DNA of 64,000 bases from the NCBI GenBank assembly GCA_917880885.1, contig OU862928.1, positions 34,088,962 to 34,152,961 of the forward strand, given 5' to 3'. The translations under genes and the position numbers were made by a program. Position 1 is the first letter of the stretch. Each line of letters begins with the position of its first letter. The notes beneath the pieces are model-generated. The model searched no databases, was not told the DNA's origin, and saw only the letters and a list, made by a program, of their open reading frames with translations. This document shows positions 10,604-22,078 of this stretch, piece by piece. The stretch is from Limnephilus marmoratus (taxonomy: Eukaryota > Arthropoda > Insecta > Trichoptera > Limnephilidae).

Positions 10604-11387
10604 TTTTACGCACCAGATTTAAATGTCCGGGTTAAATTTTCCCCACAGGAAAAACTAAACCCTTTCACACACTTCCCCAAATGATCATCTAGTCAACCCA
10701 CGCTATGCAATTGCACTATATAAGTATTATAAATACAAAATAGCTACATCAATGATATAAGTTATTTTTTTTAATTTTGTCATGTAAAACTATATCAGGT
10801 CTATTATGACTAATTGTTCTGTCTGTTAGTATAGTTTTATCATAATATATTTTATAAAATTCATTTTCTATAAATGAATTTGGTTCATATTCATAATATG
10901 GTACTACATTACGGCAATCAATCAAGTTATGTTTAATTACCAAACTTTGGTGAATTATTTTTAAAACCTGATTGTGCCTAAATGTATACTCGGACATCCC
11001 GATATAATATGTTCTATATTTTCCGGAAAAGCCAAACATTTTCTACATAAATCATCAATTTGATTTATATCTTTGATTATATGCTTCCTATAATTTTTAG
11101 TATTAATGACTGTATCTTGAATGGCAAGCATAAATCCTTCTATTTCTGCGCTCAACTCTCCAATACCCAACCATTTGTTTGACGAAAGTTTGTCAACATA
11201 CGTTTGGTTGATATAATTGAAGTGTTTTGCGTGAATAATTTTATTTGACCAGGAATCTAATAATTCCTGGTTAGTATTTATAAGAATGTTGGCATTCTCG
11301 TCATATAAATTTAAAGGTGTAATATTTCTATCTGCCTTGCAAATTATTTTGTACATTTCTGAGCTATTAGCTTTCCTATGGAAAAAT
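10604..11387 (-). pseudogene. Dong/R4-type LINE fragment, copy 2 (deleted)
   Basis: Minus-strand copy of the 3' half of the element at 16122-18040, including its 3' UTR. Readable parts include the CRKCLAFPENIEHIISGC zinc motif and the RPDIVLHDK start of the restriction-like endonuclease. Compared with the other copy it lacks about 380 bp (end of the endonuclease and start of the 3' UTR, joined at AGCTATT) and about 15 bp after the zinc motif, which shifts frame. At the position where copy 1 has a stop (17281) this copy has the Gln codon CAA. 5' truncated at about 11387. Confidence 0.85.
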
Positions 11388-11399
11388 ATATTATAATTT

Positions 11400-11760
11400 T
11401 ATAATCCCTTCAGCATCATTATTCAAAATTTTCGAGGTACTAAAACTTGAAGACCTCTATAAAAAAGATTTAATTCTACAAATATTCAAAGAAAATGTAA
11501 CTAAAAAATTTAAACTTAACTCATTAATCAAAATTTATCATTAAGGCATAAATTGGATGTTAAATTTATGAAAAATTTAAATTTATGAAAAATTTAACAT
11601 CCAAATTCCTCTATTTTCAACACAACAAATGCACAATAATTATATTTACAAAGGCATAAAATATTTTAATAGTCTTCCCGAAGAAATTTAAAAAAATAAC
11701 AGATTTCGTATCATTCAAGAAAAAGGTGAAATTAATATTTAACAAAAATCAACAAGCATA
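11400..11760 (+). pseudogene. LINE ORF2 C-terminal relic
   Basis: Degenerate frame with LFKIFEVLKLEDLYKKDLIL, a stop, then STQQMHNNYIYKGIKYFNSL and PEEI. This is the C-terminal tail pattern of the Jockey/CR1-type LINEs of this window. A short imperfect direct repeat (AATTTATGAAAAATTTAA, twice, near 11560-11600) interrupts it. Confidence 0.6.
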
Positions 11761-11825
11761 ACATCACCAATCAAAATGTTGTAACTTCATTTCATATCAT
11801 ATCAAAAATTAACATCACAACATTT

Positions 11826-12950
11826 TTTTTTTCTTTATTGGCAATGCTTATTAAAAATACATATAAAGTTACATCAGTTACATAGTTACACAGTTACATA
11901 AGGTTAACAAAAAAATAAAAAAATTGCCTTTCCTCACCATAAAGAGACAATAATGCTCTTGTGTTTGGTGAGGGATTCTAGCGCAATTAGTTAATTAATG
12001 ATCGTGTAAGTTAGTAATAACGGCTATTGTAAATAATAAGTAGGTTAAAAAATCTTGTATAAATTTAAAAATAAAATCCTGAAGAGTTAAAAAAATCATA
12101 ATATAAATTAAAAAATCATTATAAATGAAAGAATCATGTAAGTTAGTAACAAAAAATATTGTAATAGGTAAGTAAAGGATACGTAAGAAATAACGCAAGA
12201 TTTATACAATAGTAGACTCAGAGATATAGAAACTAAGAAAATGAAAGAAAAAGAAGGAATAAATGATTTATAAAATAGCAGACTTTAAGATACAAGGTAA
12301 ACATATTTGGGACTTTTATAACAGTTTAAGGTAATTTTTTAATTTGGGCTTAAATTCCTGCATATTTTCGATGGTTTTTAATTTTAATAGGAGGTTGTTA
12401 TAATAGATTATGCCCAGATAAAGATAAGAATTTTGAATGTGCTTAGTATTAAATTTAGGGATTTTAATAGTTTTCTGGTATCTTGCTGATGTATTGAATT
12501 GGAAGTTACGAGTATTTAACTGTATTTCTTTGTAAATTTGAAGTATTGAATATTTTTTATAGATTTTGTCTATTGTAGGCACATTGAATATTGAAAAAAG
12601 AATTTCAGTAGGAAATTTCGACGGTTTTTTCAAGATTACCTTAATTATCAACCTTTAAACAATTTTGAGGGCATTTAAAATATTGTCATATGTTCCTCCC
12701 CAGCCAATAATACCATATTGCAATATAGATTGAACAGTTGCATAGTACACTCTTTTTAGGTTTTCTAAGCTAAGAATATTTCTAAGTCTAATAAATATGT
12801 AAATACATTTTCTAATCCTTTTGACGAGTTCACAAATATGTGTTTTCCATTTAAAATTTTGATCTATATATACACCAAGATATTTGATTTTGGGAGTTGG
12901 ACTAAGTATAACATAGTTTATATTTATTGTATACTCTAAGTAAAATGTAT
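11826..12950 (-). pseudogene. 5'-truncated LINE, ORF2 C-terminus plus 3' UTR
   Basis: On the minus strand from about 12945: IKYLGVYIDQNFKWKTHI, IRLRNILSLENLKRVYYA, VQSILQYGIIGWGGTYDNIL, then a stop at about 12655 (a Gln-to-stop change, CAA to TAA, is likely) and the C-terminal tail down to 12316 (SARYQKTIKIP, YLYLGIIYYNNLLLKL). Then a 3' UTR with a stem-loop (11932-11973) and an A-rich end (AATAAAG plus about 11 A on the minus strand) at 11826. Same family group as the ORF2 at 48185-51139. Dead copy. Confidence 0.8.
11932..11973 (-). other. LINE 3' UTR nested stem-loop
   Basis: On the minus strand CCTCACC pairs with GGTGAGG; inner AAGAG pairs with CTCTT. Same outer-stem, 5' bulge, inner-stem layout as the other LINE 3' hairpins, with a longer inner loop. 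Confidence 0.6.
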
Positions 12951-13394
12951 GCTATAAAAATGAAATAATTGTAATATAACTCATACGCCGAGCTCAAGAG
13001 CTAGTTCTCTTCATTGGCGTAGAAATTCATTAAAATAAGTTTTTTTCATTAAATAAAAAAAAAAGAATATGTGTGCATGCATGTATGCATGATCAAGGAA
13101 CGATACTGCCGGAGACAAAAAAATACTCCGGTGATTGCATCAGTAAAAAAAGCTTGGAGCGAATAATAATAATTTTACCTTTCTTAAAGGAACCAAGTTT
13201 TTTGACGGTAGATATCGAATGCAGTTTTTCAAAGGTTTATAAATAATACAATATTAATTTTTTTTATTACTATTGTAAAAAGTTTAAGTTTTGAGAAAAT
13301 AATTTTAAAACTTCTTTTATTCTCCTTCACATATTATTAGATTTAAAGCGTGGGACTAAGTGACATTGATGTAACATCTCAACGTCGGATTCCC
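12951..13394. other. no gene seen
   Basis: AT-rich sequence with A/T homopolymers and no coding, RNA or repeat signature that I can support. Confidence 0.5.
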
Positions 13395-13600
13395 CGGCAG
13401 ACCAGATAAATATGACAAGGGGATAAATATGAATGGTTGACTGCTAGACATACTGACCCTCAGATTCCTACCCACCCCTCATACTTTTTCCCTTCCCAGA
13501 ACTTCATCTCCTTCCTTTCCTCAAAAGACCCTACGCCCACCATTTCCAAAGATGGCAGGCTCTGAGGGGAATTATTTTCCTCAAGGCCTCCTGTGTGGAG
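13395..13600 (-). repeat. dispersed repeat A, fragment
   Basis: Reverse complement matches the start of the repeat at 37835 and 60660: shared blocks include CAGGAGGCCTTGAGG-like, GGGTCTTTT-GGAAAG, AAGTTCTG and GGGTGGGTAGGAATCTG. No protein; class unknown. Confidence 0.65.
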
Positions 13601-13699
13601 CCAATGTAAAAAAAAGGGATTCCGATTATCACCTTTTCAGATTGTTCTACGAATTTCCGGATACCGTATACAGTACCTGTACTTGTGGCCTATTCCTGA

Positions 13700-13860
13700 G
13701 TCAGTGGTGGATACTTTCAGTATCGCCCTGCTGAAAGACCATAATTCAGAATCGAAACGTTGCATGAAATAACTTCGGCCGCGTTTAGTAGCCAGATTAG
13801 AATCGCCAGGTACCTACTTCCCAACCCTTTTCTTCCCTTTCTCAATAGGGTATAGATCAC
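13700..13860 (+). repeat. SINE body fragment
   Basis: Matches the body of the SINE copies at 37935 and 58276: CAGTATCGCCCTG, AAGACCA-ATTCAGAAT-GAAACGTTGC, CCAGGTAC and CTTCCCAACC blocks in the same order. The tRNA-derived head and the tail are missing. Confidence 0.7.
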
Positions 13861-14640
13861 ATCTCGAAAAATATCAAACACATTCAAAAATACATCGCAT
13901 CCCCTCTTAAACACATAATCAACTTAAGAGCGTTTAAAACCAGCCAGCGGACGAAAATCTACATTTCGTCGGAAGTTGTTCTTACGATCGCGCAGGGCGG
14001 TTACAATGAGAAAGATTAATTATTCTCCGTACCAGCTTTTTAAAATTATAACTAAATATCGAATTTATTTCAATCCATTTAGCTTTAATTTATACCTTCA
14101 TCCAAAAATGCTGAAAGGTGTGATGATAAAACTATTAAAATAATGTACTTTTTGTTATTATTTTTTAATTATAAGTATTTATCTTTTTTCAACAATGTCT
14201 AAATTTAATAAAAATGTTAAAAAAATCTGAAATATATTAGTTTGTAAGTGCGCAAATAAATACACAAATGGACAAATTTTCGTTAAGAAACACATGTACT
14301 TACATATTTTTTAATGATTTTATTGAAACTAAAATTAAAATTATAAAACATGCATTTGCTAGATAATGTATAGATTTATTTTACTGCATGATTATATTAT
14401 TTGAAATGGGTGTTGTATAATACAAAATCTTTTTTGAAAATTTAACAAATCTGCCAACGACCTATGGAATAACCTTATTATACTAAAAATTAAAAAATTT
14501 TCTCAAAATTTATTACATGCGAATGCTAGATAAAAGAACAATCTTTCGAAATCCATTTATAATTTTTTGTGGAAAAGAGTCAATACGTCTAAAATCTGAT
14601 TTGAAAATGACATATTTCTGGTTTTCTCTGGTAATGCCCT
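13861..14640. other. no gene seen
   Basis: AT-rich, no recognisable element apart from homopolymer runs. Confidence 0.5.
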
Positions 14641-14649
14641 CTTTTAAGC

Positions 14650-14800
14650 TTCAAAACTGGCACTCCCTAAAACAGGCCACATTAATCCCAATCTTTAAAG
14701 CGGGAGACAAATTATTTGTAAATAACTACCGACCGAAATCCTTACTAAGCATAATATCTAAAATTGTAGATAAAGCGGTGAAACATTTCAATTTTTATTT
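14650..14800 (+). pseudogene. LINE RT N-terminal fragment
   Basis: About 45 codons reading WHSLKQATLIPIFKAGDKLF and VNNYRPKSLLSIISKIVDKA, the first conserved RT block (IPIFKxGDK-NYRPISLL) of Jockey/CR1-type LINEs. Both sides are unrelated, so it is a fragment. Together with the LINE 3' UTR at 15800-16110 it may be what is left of one element with a large internal deletion and a later insertion. Confidence 0.75.
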
Positions 14801-14875
14801 CAATTTTTTTTTAAATATTATTATTTTTTGTTTTCTCTCTTAATTTTTCAACCTAATTTTATTTATGTTTTATTT

Positions 14876-15795
14876 ATATACTAGCTGACCCGGTGAACTT
14901 CGTACCCCCCAGAATCAATAACTGTTGTGTTAATTTTTTAGCTGAATTAAATTCAGTTTTTTTATTAAGTTAAAAATTACACAATTAAGCAATTATTGAT
15001 CCGCTACTTTCCGTGTTTTGTATCAGAGATGATCTTGTGTACGAATTTTTATTTTTGTGATTTTCTTACTTTTCCACTTACTTAGTGGCCATCCATAAAT
15101 TACGTCATACGAATTTCATTTTTTTTTACCCCCCCCCTCCCGTCCCTGTCACACATCGTCACATTTATGAGACCCCTTTCCCCTAGTGTCCTAGTGTGAC
15201 ATCTAAAAATAATCAAAACAATTTTTTTTTACATGTGACGTCACAGAGCTGATGACCGCCCCATACCCCTTGTCACATTTCCTACTCCCCCCCCCTTAAC
15301 GTGTGACGTAATTTATGGATGGTCCCTTATGGGAATTGCGTTTCATTTTCTTTATACGTGTGAGGGTAAATTATTATAATTGTTGTATTTTTCCTTTGGA
15401 AGGGTGAAGACACACGTTAACTGTTTGTCTCATTTTCGACTGTTGACATTTAGTGTGTAAGAAAGAGACGCAGCATTATATGTTAAAGAACAAAAGAGAA
15501 ACAATCAGCGCATTGACATTTGACGTTTTTGAATTTTTGGAATTCACACAAACTTTAACTAACACAGCATTGCTACAGCTCTTTCAAAATATGAAATTTT
15601 GTTCTATACAAAATGTATAAGGAAATAAATTTTCTTCATAACTTTCTTTTTCATGAATTTTTGCGATGTTTTAATAGTAATTCTGTTATCCAGGGCGGAG
15701 ACAAATCCAACAAATCAAAGATCATCAAAATCGGTCCAGCCGTTCTCGAGTTATAAATAGTGTAACTAACCCGACTTTGTTTTATATATTAAAGA
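14876..15795 (+). repeat. dispersed repeat starting ACTAGCTGACCCGG
   Basis: Begins ACTAGCTGACCCGGTGAACT and ends with AAATCGGTCCAGCCGTTC-GAGTTATA, a 5'/3' pair recurring in many insect genomes (recalled, not searched). A relative with ACTAGCTGGTTCCCGGC start is at 58782. Class is unclear: SINE-like or Helitron-like have both to be considered. A MITE is nested in it. Confidence 0.6.
15087..15325. mobile_element. nested MITE with CCATCCATAAATTACGTCA termini
   Basis: Terminal inverted repeats of about 20 bp, CCATCCATAAATTACGTCA on the left and its complement TGACGTAATTTATGGATGG on the right, 239 bp overall with C-rich and T-rich interior. Non-coding. This terminus is known to me from many insect genomes; superfamily not assigned. 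Confidence 0.75.
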
Positions 15796-15799
15796 TTTG

Positions 15800-16110
15800 T
15801 ATAGAAAACATGAGTTGTTAACACTAAATCTTTATTATTACGAGTAGTTTCTGTATTTCAAAATTTAAATTTAAATTTTAATTTCTATTTTTTTTTTTAA
15901 ATATGATTTTTTTCTTCATTTTTCACTTACATTTATGTATTTCTTATTTTTTATTTAGTATGTTTATTATCTGTTTCAATAGAATAGTGTTTTTTATTCC
16001 TATATAAAATATTAAACGTATGACTACCACAACACGGGCATTAGCCTAATGTGGTAGCCAAAAAATCAAAAAATCTGTAACAAATAAAATATTATGATAA
16101 TAATAATAAA
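15800..16110 (+). repeat. LINE 3' UTR remnant
   Basis: Non-coding, with a stem-loop at 16024-16057 and an A-rich end (AAATAAAATATTATG, then TAA repeats) at about 16100. The hairpin is almost identical to that at 38961-39000, so the two are 3' ends of related LINEs. Confidence 0.6.
16024..16057 (+). other. LINE 3' UTR nested stem-loop
   Basis: CTACCAC pairs with GTGGTAG; inside AACAC, then GGGC-ATTA-GCCT, then AAT. About 50 bases before the A-rich end. Confidence 0.7.
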
Positions 16111-16121
16111 ATATTATTTTT

Positions 16122-18040
16122 TTTCAAGGAGACTCATTGAGCCCTCTTTGGTTTTGCTTAGCATTGAATCCCCTTTCTAAAATGTTAATTAAAAGCACGT
16201 TTGGAATAAAAATTAAGGGTAATACAAGAGAGAGTAGTATAGTTTCACATCTATTATATATGGATGATATAAAATTATTTTCAAATTCTGAATCAAATTT
16301 AGAGAAAATGATTAAGGTAGTTAAAATTTTTTCAGATGATATTAAAATGACTTTTGGTTTAGATAAATGTATAACTATCCATATAGAGAAAGGCAAAATT
16401 GTAGATGGAGACGGGGGTATATTTAGAAATTTCAAAATTCAAAGTATGAAAGGGGATGAGGTTTATAAATATTTAGGATACCCGCAATCGAATAGATTAG
16501 ATCACACCAGTATTAAAAATGATATTAGGATTAAATTTCAAACTAGGATCAGAAAAATTTTAAAATGCAATCTATCTGCTAAAAATTTTGTAAAAGCAAT
16601 AAATACTTGGGCAATACCTCTACTAACGTACTCATTTGGCATAATTAAATGGTCCAATACAGATTTAGATAGTTTAGAACGATTGATTAGAACTACGTTA
16701 ACAAAATTTAATTGCCATCATCCAAATTCAGCTATAGAACGAATTAATTTACCTAGAAATTTAGGAGGTAGAGGTGTAGTCAAAATAACATCTTTGAAAC
16801 ACAATCAGGTAGAAATGCTTAGAAATTTTTTCCATAGGAAAGCTAATAGCTCAGAAATGCACAAAATAATTTGCAAGGCAGATAGAAATATTACACCCTT
16901 AAATTTATATGACGAGAATGCCAACATTCTTATAAATACTAACCAGGAATTATTAGATTCCTGGTCAAATAAAATTACTCACGCAAAACACTTCAATTAT
17001 CTCAACCAAACGTATGTTGACAAACTTTCGTCAAACAAATGGTTGAGTATTGGAGAGTTGAGCGCAGAAATAGAAGGATTTATGCTTGCCATTCAAGATA
17101 GAGTCATTAATACTAAAAATTATATAAAGCATATAATCAAAGATATAAATCAAATTGATGATTTATGTAGAAAATGTTTGGCTTTTCCCGAAACTATAGA
17201 ACATATTATATCGGGATGTTCTATATTAGCGCCTTCCGAGTATACATTTAGGCACAATCAGGTTTTAAAAATAATTCAATAAAGTTTGGTAATTAAACAT
17301 AACTTGATTGACTGCCGTAATATAGTACCATATTATGAATATGAACCAAATTCATTTTTAGAAAATGAATTTTATAAAATATATTATGATAAAACTATAC
17401 TAACAGACAGAACAATTAGTCATAATAGACCTGATATAGTTTTACATGACAAAATTAAAAAAATAACTTATATCATTGATGGAGCTATTCCAAATTCCTG
17501 TAATATTCAAAAAACTATTTCTGAAAAAATAAGAAAATACACAGATTTAGGAAATGAGATTAAAAGAGCATGGCATCGGACTATAAAAATATTGCCATTT
17601 ATTATTTCGGCCACTGGCATAATACCTAGGAATCTGATTCAAAATTTAAGCATATTAGATTTGTCAAAGAATTTGTATATAAAAATGCAAAAATCAGTCA
17701 TTTTAAATACATGTAGGATTACAAAGGATTTTTTAAATATTTATATTGAGGGATCGGTAGGATTTATAGGTTCAATTAGAAATGCCACAGAGCCGAACCC
17801 TCTGATATGAAAATATCTGGAGTCGGTGAATTATATTCCCATTTGGTCTCTAGTAGGTTGACATGTTGTTCTTGTATTTATAATACTTATATAGTGCAAT
17901 TGCATAGCGTGGGTTGACTAGATGATCATTTGGGGAAGTGTGTGAAAGGGTTTAGTTTTTCCTTCTTTTTTTCCTTTTTTTTTTTTTTTTTTTTTTGGGG
18001 AAAATTTAACCCGGACATTTAAATCTGGTGCATATAAAAT
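16122..18040 (+). pseudogene. Dong/R4-type LINE, RT plus restriction-like endonuclease
   Basis: 5'-truncated at about 16122; reading from 16125 (QGDSLSPLWFCLALNPLS) to the stop at 17810. RT palm motif YMDD at 16257-16268, KYLGYPQ block, the WAIPLLTYSFGIIKWSNTDL and LPRNLGGRG blocks, then CRKCLAFPETIEHIISGC (CCHC-like finger, 17167-17220) and RPDIVL plus YIIDGAIPNSCN, the PD-(D/E)XK-type endonuclease core. RT followed by a C-terminal endonuclease instead of an N-terminal APE defines the R2/R4/Dong group; the YMDD and GGRG blocks point to Dong/R4. A single in-frame TAA at 17281-17283 breaks it where copy 2 (10604-11387) has CAA. The 3' UTR runs to about 18040 with a long T run (17970s) and ends in AAATAAATAAAAT. 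Confidence 0.85.
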
Positions 18041-18049
18041 AAATAAATA

Positions 18050-18150
18050 AAATAAATTGTGATCTCTTCCCCCGCCCTACAATATACCTTGGGATGTCAT
18101 AGTCTAACTCTTCGTTCAAAGGAATTGGGACTCTTGAGTCTTGTTTTGAC
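18050..18150 (+). repeat. degenerate SINE 3' part
   Basis: Weak but ordered similarity to the 3' third of the SINE at 37935-38351 (ACAATATACC-TTGGG-ATGTCATAGTCT and GGGACTCTTGAGTCTTG blocks). Head absent. Confidence 0.4.
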
Positions 18151-18527
18151 ATAGACAAAATGGATGACGACTATACTGTTTATTTATCTGACATTGTAGT
18201 GCACTATGCAGTCAGTTCTGTGAAGTAAACACGCTGGTTATCTGTGTGCATATATTAATAGGCGACCTTTTGACTGTTCTGACGTCAATATTATTTACAT
18301 TTTCCTCATCCTTTTTTTATTTGGAAATTCCACCAAGAGGACGCGCGACCTTTATAAAATAGAAGGTTGCACGTAGCCCAATAGATCAATGTAGGTAATT
18401 ATTAAAGCTAAATTTTTATTAAATAAAATTTCACGAAGATTTGTTCATTCAAAGTGATTTTTTTGTTATTATTTTTAGCCACATTCTGCAAACAGTTATC
18501 AGTCAAATTAATAATATTAAATTTGGG
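18151..18527. other. no gene seen
   Basis: Mixed-composition sequence without recognisable features; it does not match the other repeats of the window by eye. Confidence 0.4.
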
Positions 18528-18790
18528 AGGTGGATATGGGTACCGCCGCCCCGGGAATCATTTATTGGATAACTAATACCTTTGCCATAAGTCACCACAA
18601 GTGGTTCGCTATGTTTGGTGAGTTAACGGGGTTTTTCTTTGTCTGGGTCTTGGCGACGGATGCGTGTTCCCTTTGCGGAGATCTTTTGACTTCTTCAGCC
18701 GGACTCTCTCGACCAAAGATATTGAAATATAAGGAGTGGGCTATCGGCAGTTTTACTGGGTGGGACTGTGATTCCTGGTGTCGCCGATTT
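18528..18790 (-). repeat. dispersed repeat A, copy
   Basis: Reverse complement matches the 3' part of the repeats at 37835-38690 and 60650-61070 (CCAAACGTAGCGAACC-like block, GGTGACCTACGGCA-like block, GTTGGTTATCCAATAA). Matching ends near 18528. Non-coding. Confidence 0.7.
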
Positions 18791-18795
18791 TTTTA

Positions 18796-18925
18796 ACCAA
18801 TACTACTGTACACCTTCAAAAAATCAACTGAACGACCGAATTCTTTCCGTATTCAAACTATATTGTTAACCAATACTACTGCACACCTTCGAAAAATCAA
18901 CTAAATTCCGTATTCAAACTAAGAC
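18796..18925. repeat. two-copy tandem repeat, about 70 bp
   Basis: AACCAATACTACTG-ACACCTTC-AAAAATCAACT ... CCGTATTCAAACT occurs twice in tandem (18797 and 18868), the second copy lacking about 10 bases. Confidence 0.8.
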
Positions 18926-19023
18926 AATTAGACCGTATTTCCGCCGATAGTTGGGCGGACATCATTGCATGTCTCCTTATATTTTAATATTCTTGCTCTC
19001 GACCAATCACCTTGCAATGCAAT

Positions 19024-19143
19024 TAATTCATACGTCCTACTGATTGATTTGTACGTCCTATTGATGGATTTATACGTCCTATTGATGGATTCATACGTCC
19101 TATTGATGGATTCATACATCCAATTGATGGATTCATACGTCCG
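19024..19143. repeat. 21-bp minisatellite, about 5.5 units
   Basis: Unit TTGATGGATTCATACGTCCTA with a few substitutions, period exactly 21, so it is open in several frames and translates as LLMDSYV repeats. Those open frames are a by-product of the period and not genes. Confidence 0.95.
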
Positions 19144-19656
19144 TTACAAAGGTGGGAGAATTTGTAGCTATGTAGATAAATATGAGGTTTGCTAGTCAGG
19201 GTCCAAGGGCCCCCGAGTGGGGACATTGGTGCACAGCACCATCTAGCGTCTAGCACCTTGGTAGCTACGCCACTGCCTCCAAGACTCTTCAACACAAGCG
19301 AGCTAGGATTACAAATCTTCGCTCGGCTGAACTTTGAATCCTACAGCGTTGTGTGACTAGGTCTAGATACATTAGAGTTCGCCTGAAGGTTATCAACAAC
19401 GTGACATTTTCCAAATTGAAACTCGTGTATGTACAAGGAAAATGGTAATTGGCGTCTATTAAATACCAGATAAGCAACAGAGTGCCGTATAAGAGTATAT
19501 ATCTAGCTGTGGGTAATGTATTTTACCAGGAGATTATATTTATGCCGTAGAAACTAATTTTGTCAATTTTAATCTTGGCAAGTCAAGTTACTTGTGATTA
19601 AAGCCAATTTAGATGAGGAAGTTAACTAACATGGGCCTAACAATAGAGAACTCCAT
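19144..19656. other. no gene seen
   Basis: Contains a GC-richer patch at 19190-19280 (GGGTCCAAGGGCCCCCGAG) of unknown nature. No coding or RNA signature. Confidence 0.4.
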
Positions 19657-20179
19657 TCCAATTTTATTTTTATTTTTAGAATAACCTTCTAACTTAAATA
19701 ACTGTATTTTTTAAAAGTTAAAATAATTGTCAAAGTTTTAATTTTTCAAGATCCCCCGAAAACCACCGTATGTTTAGTGAATCGTGTGACGTCATCACTC
19801 CTAAAAAGTTACTATAAGATCGAGCATTCAGCTGATCAACTGGCGCCATTTTAAAATTCGGTGTTCGAAGTATTCTCCCTAGAGTAGCATTACTATTTTT
19901 TTTTGTGCAGAATTTTTTGAATATTTAATAGAGATAAACTAATAAGAGATACCTTTATTTTTGAAACTGAATTATTTAAGCCTAAATAATGTTTCAATAA
20001 ACACAACTAAATCTCTATAAACAGTATGTAAATAAACGAATAAATTAATACGATGGCTTGTGTCATACCTACATTCCCGTACAGCGACTTTACGGTGACG
20101 TCACGACACGACGATCACCACTAAACATTTTAATACTACCAACATGACGGCGTGTTTCTAGGACCTGATTAAAATTGGA
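19657..20179. mobile_element. possible non-autonomous DNA element with imperfect TIRs
   Basis: TCCAATTTTA at 19657-19666 and TAAAATTGGA at 20170-20179 are reverse complements; a second inner pair TGTTTAGTG (19771) and CACTAAACA (20119-20127) and GTGACGTCA-type motifs on both sides (19784, 20094) keep the inverted symmetry. Arms are otherwise diverged and no target duplication is obvious. Confidence 0.35.
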
Positions 20180-21780
20180 CTTTTTAATCATTTTTTAAAA
20201 ACTCTGCGTTTAATATTATTTAATAAAACTTATATATTCAGCATCAGCGTTTATTTATCTAACTATATGAACATATTTTTTTAAAGCCATAATATTTTTC
20301 ACTGGAGTTCCTTATTATAACACTCGTGGGAATTCTCATGAGTCTTTGAATTTTCCGAAAACGAGGAGTTCTACTTATAGCGCCAATCAACAGAATTACA
20401 AAAAACAACAATAATTGTGCTTCTCTCTTGAGACTTTACTATCAATCTTGCCTATTTGCACCAACGTAACGTAAAGCAATAATGTCACATTCACTTCTTG
20501 CGTGTTCATGTTTTTAATTATTCTTTAGGATCCACTTGTTATCTATTTAATTTTGCTATTTATTATTGCTTATTGCTACTACTTGTTTATAATATATAAT
20601 TAGCACATAAAAACCCTCTTTTTAGTTGTTATTTTTCTGAAAAAAAAAATTCTGGAAAAATGGAAAAACGGAAAGATTTAACTCGTTAAATTGGTCGCAA
20701 GTCACTCAATATTTATAAAACATGTCTTTTTGATTTTATTTTGAGAACTTTTGAAATTTTTTCATGTTAGAAAATTTTTGATCCCGGGAAAAAACATGAA
20801 AAATTTGTTTGAATAATCGGTCGGAAAAATGGGTTAGATATTGTACAAAAGTTTTTAAAACTAATAAATTCTAAGTTTTTTAAATATTATTTTGGACATT
20901 TTCTCATCTCATTCTTGTGTTAAGCGAAACCGGTTGGTCGTAATAAATTAAATAAATTAGGTGGTTACAAACAAAGTAATAGCTTTATTTCGTTTGAATT
21001 TCAACGTTTCTATTTGGAATCTTGAATTAATTATTTAGAATTTGGAATTAAGAATATAATTTATTAAAGAACTTTAATTCAGAAATATATTTTTACAACA
21101 TATTTCATCCAGACTTTGGATCACAGTCACGAGAGAATCTTTTGCATTAAAATAGATTATTCTCATTTATTCACAATATAATAAATATCTTCCGACAGCA
21201 GCCATGTAATGTGTCGAATAAAGTCATAATTTGATAATACATAATATAAGTACAAACCGTCCTCAAACTGATTTCCACCATAACACAGTACCGCACACAC
21301 TAAAAATAATAGTTTATTATAAAACATTTTGGCTAGTTGATAGTTAAACGCACTTCGGTAACTTGACTTTACTGAATAACTAATTCAAGGATACAACAGT
21401 GCTTAAATACTGGAAAGATAGAAGCAGTGGGGCATAACTTATGGTTTGAGAGCCACTTCACTTCGTACAGAGGGTCTTTTGGATGAAAGAAAGGAGTTAA
21501 TCTATCACTTGAAGATAAATGTATTGTAGGAAGGAGCAAACACAAGAACGAGTCGTTAAAGCGACCCGGTGTGTCCAAAATATTCCGTGTACGTGAAATA
21601 TACGTTTTATCTATTTCATTCTAACTGCTAAAGAAAATCCTCTCTGTTTAGTCAACAGGTTCTCTTTTTTAAATTAACGTTAGTTTATACCTACTATATT
21701 TGTGTGTAAAGTAACAATTCATTTTATAAAATTATATTTTTACAGTAAGCAAACAACCTTTTTAAATACACTAATTCTTC
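20180..21780. other. no gene seen
   Basis: AT-rich; nothing recognisable on either strand apart from short open frames without family signature. Confidence 0.5.
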
Positions 21781-22050
21781 AGATTTTTCCATGCGTTATT
21801 ATGTCCCGTGAACTCTCCTTCCCGTGTTACTCTCCCCTCTCATGTTGCCCTTCAACCTTCCCCGCCTTCACCCCTCCCTCGACCGCTTCCCGCGAACCCC
21901 CCCCCCCCCCACCCCACCCATTTATTTCCCTCTACCCATTATCCTTTATTATCCTCACCATGACGCCTTCCCTCCCTGCCACCAAAGTATATGAAACGCG
22001 CGCGCCATTTAATGCAAAATTTTGTCCTTTTATAGAACCAAAAAACCTAT
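21781..22050 (+). repeat. pyrimidine-rich repeat piece
   Basis: C/T-rich tract (TTCCCGCGAACCCCC and similar) resembling the interior of the repeat at 58782-59272, which carries the same TTCCCGCGAACCCC phrases. A 122-codon open frame here is the consequence of the skewed composition. Confidence 0.45.
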
Positions 22051-22078
22051 TCAGTTTTATTATAAAGTAAATAATGTT

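Noticed and set aside
19024..19295. Open frames over the 21-bp minisatellite on both strands
   Set aside because: Period divisible by three opens frames automatically; the peptide is only the repeat.
21702..22070. Proline/serine-rich open frame
   Set aside because: C/T-rich composition, same as at 58807-59134 inside a dispersed repeat; no start context or motif.
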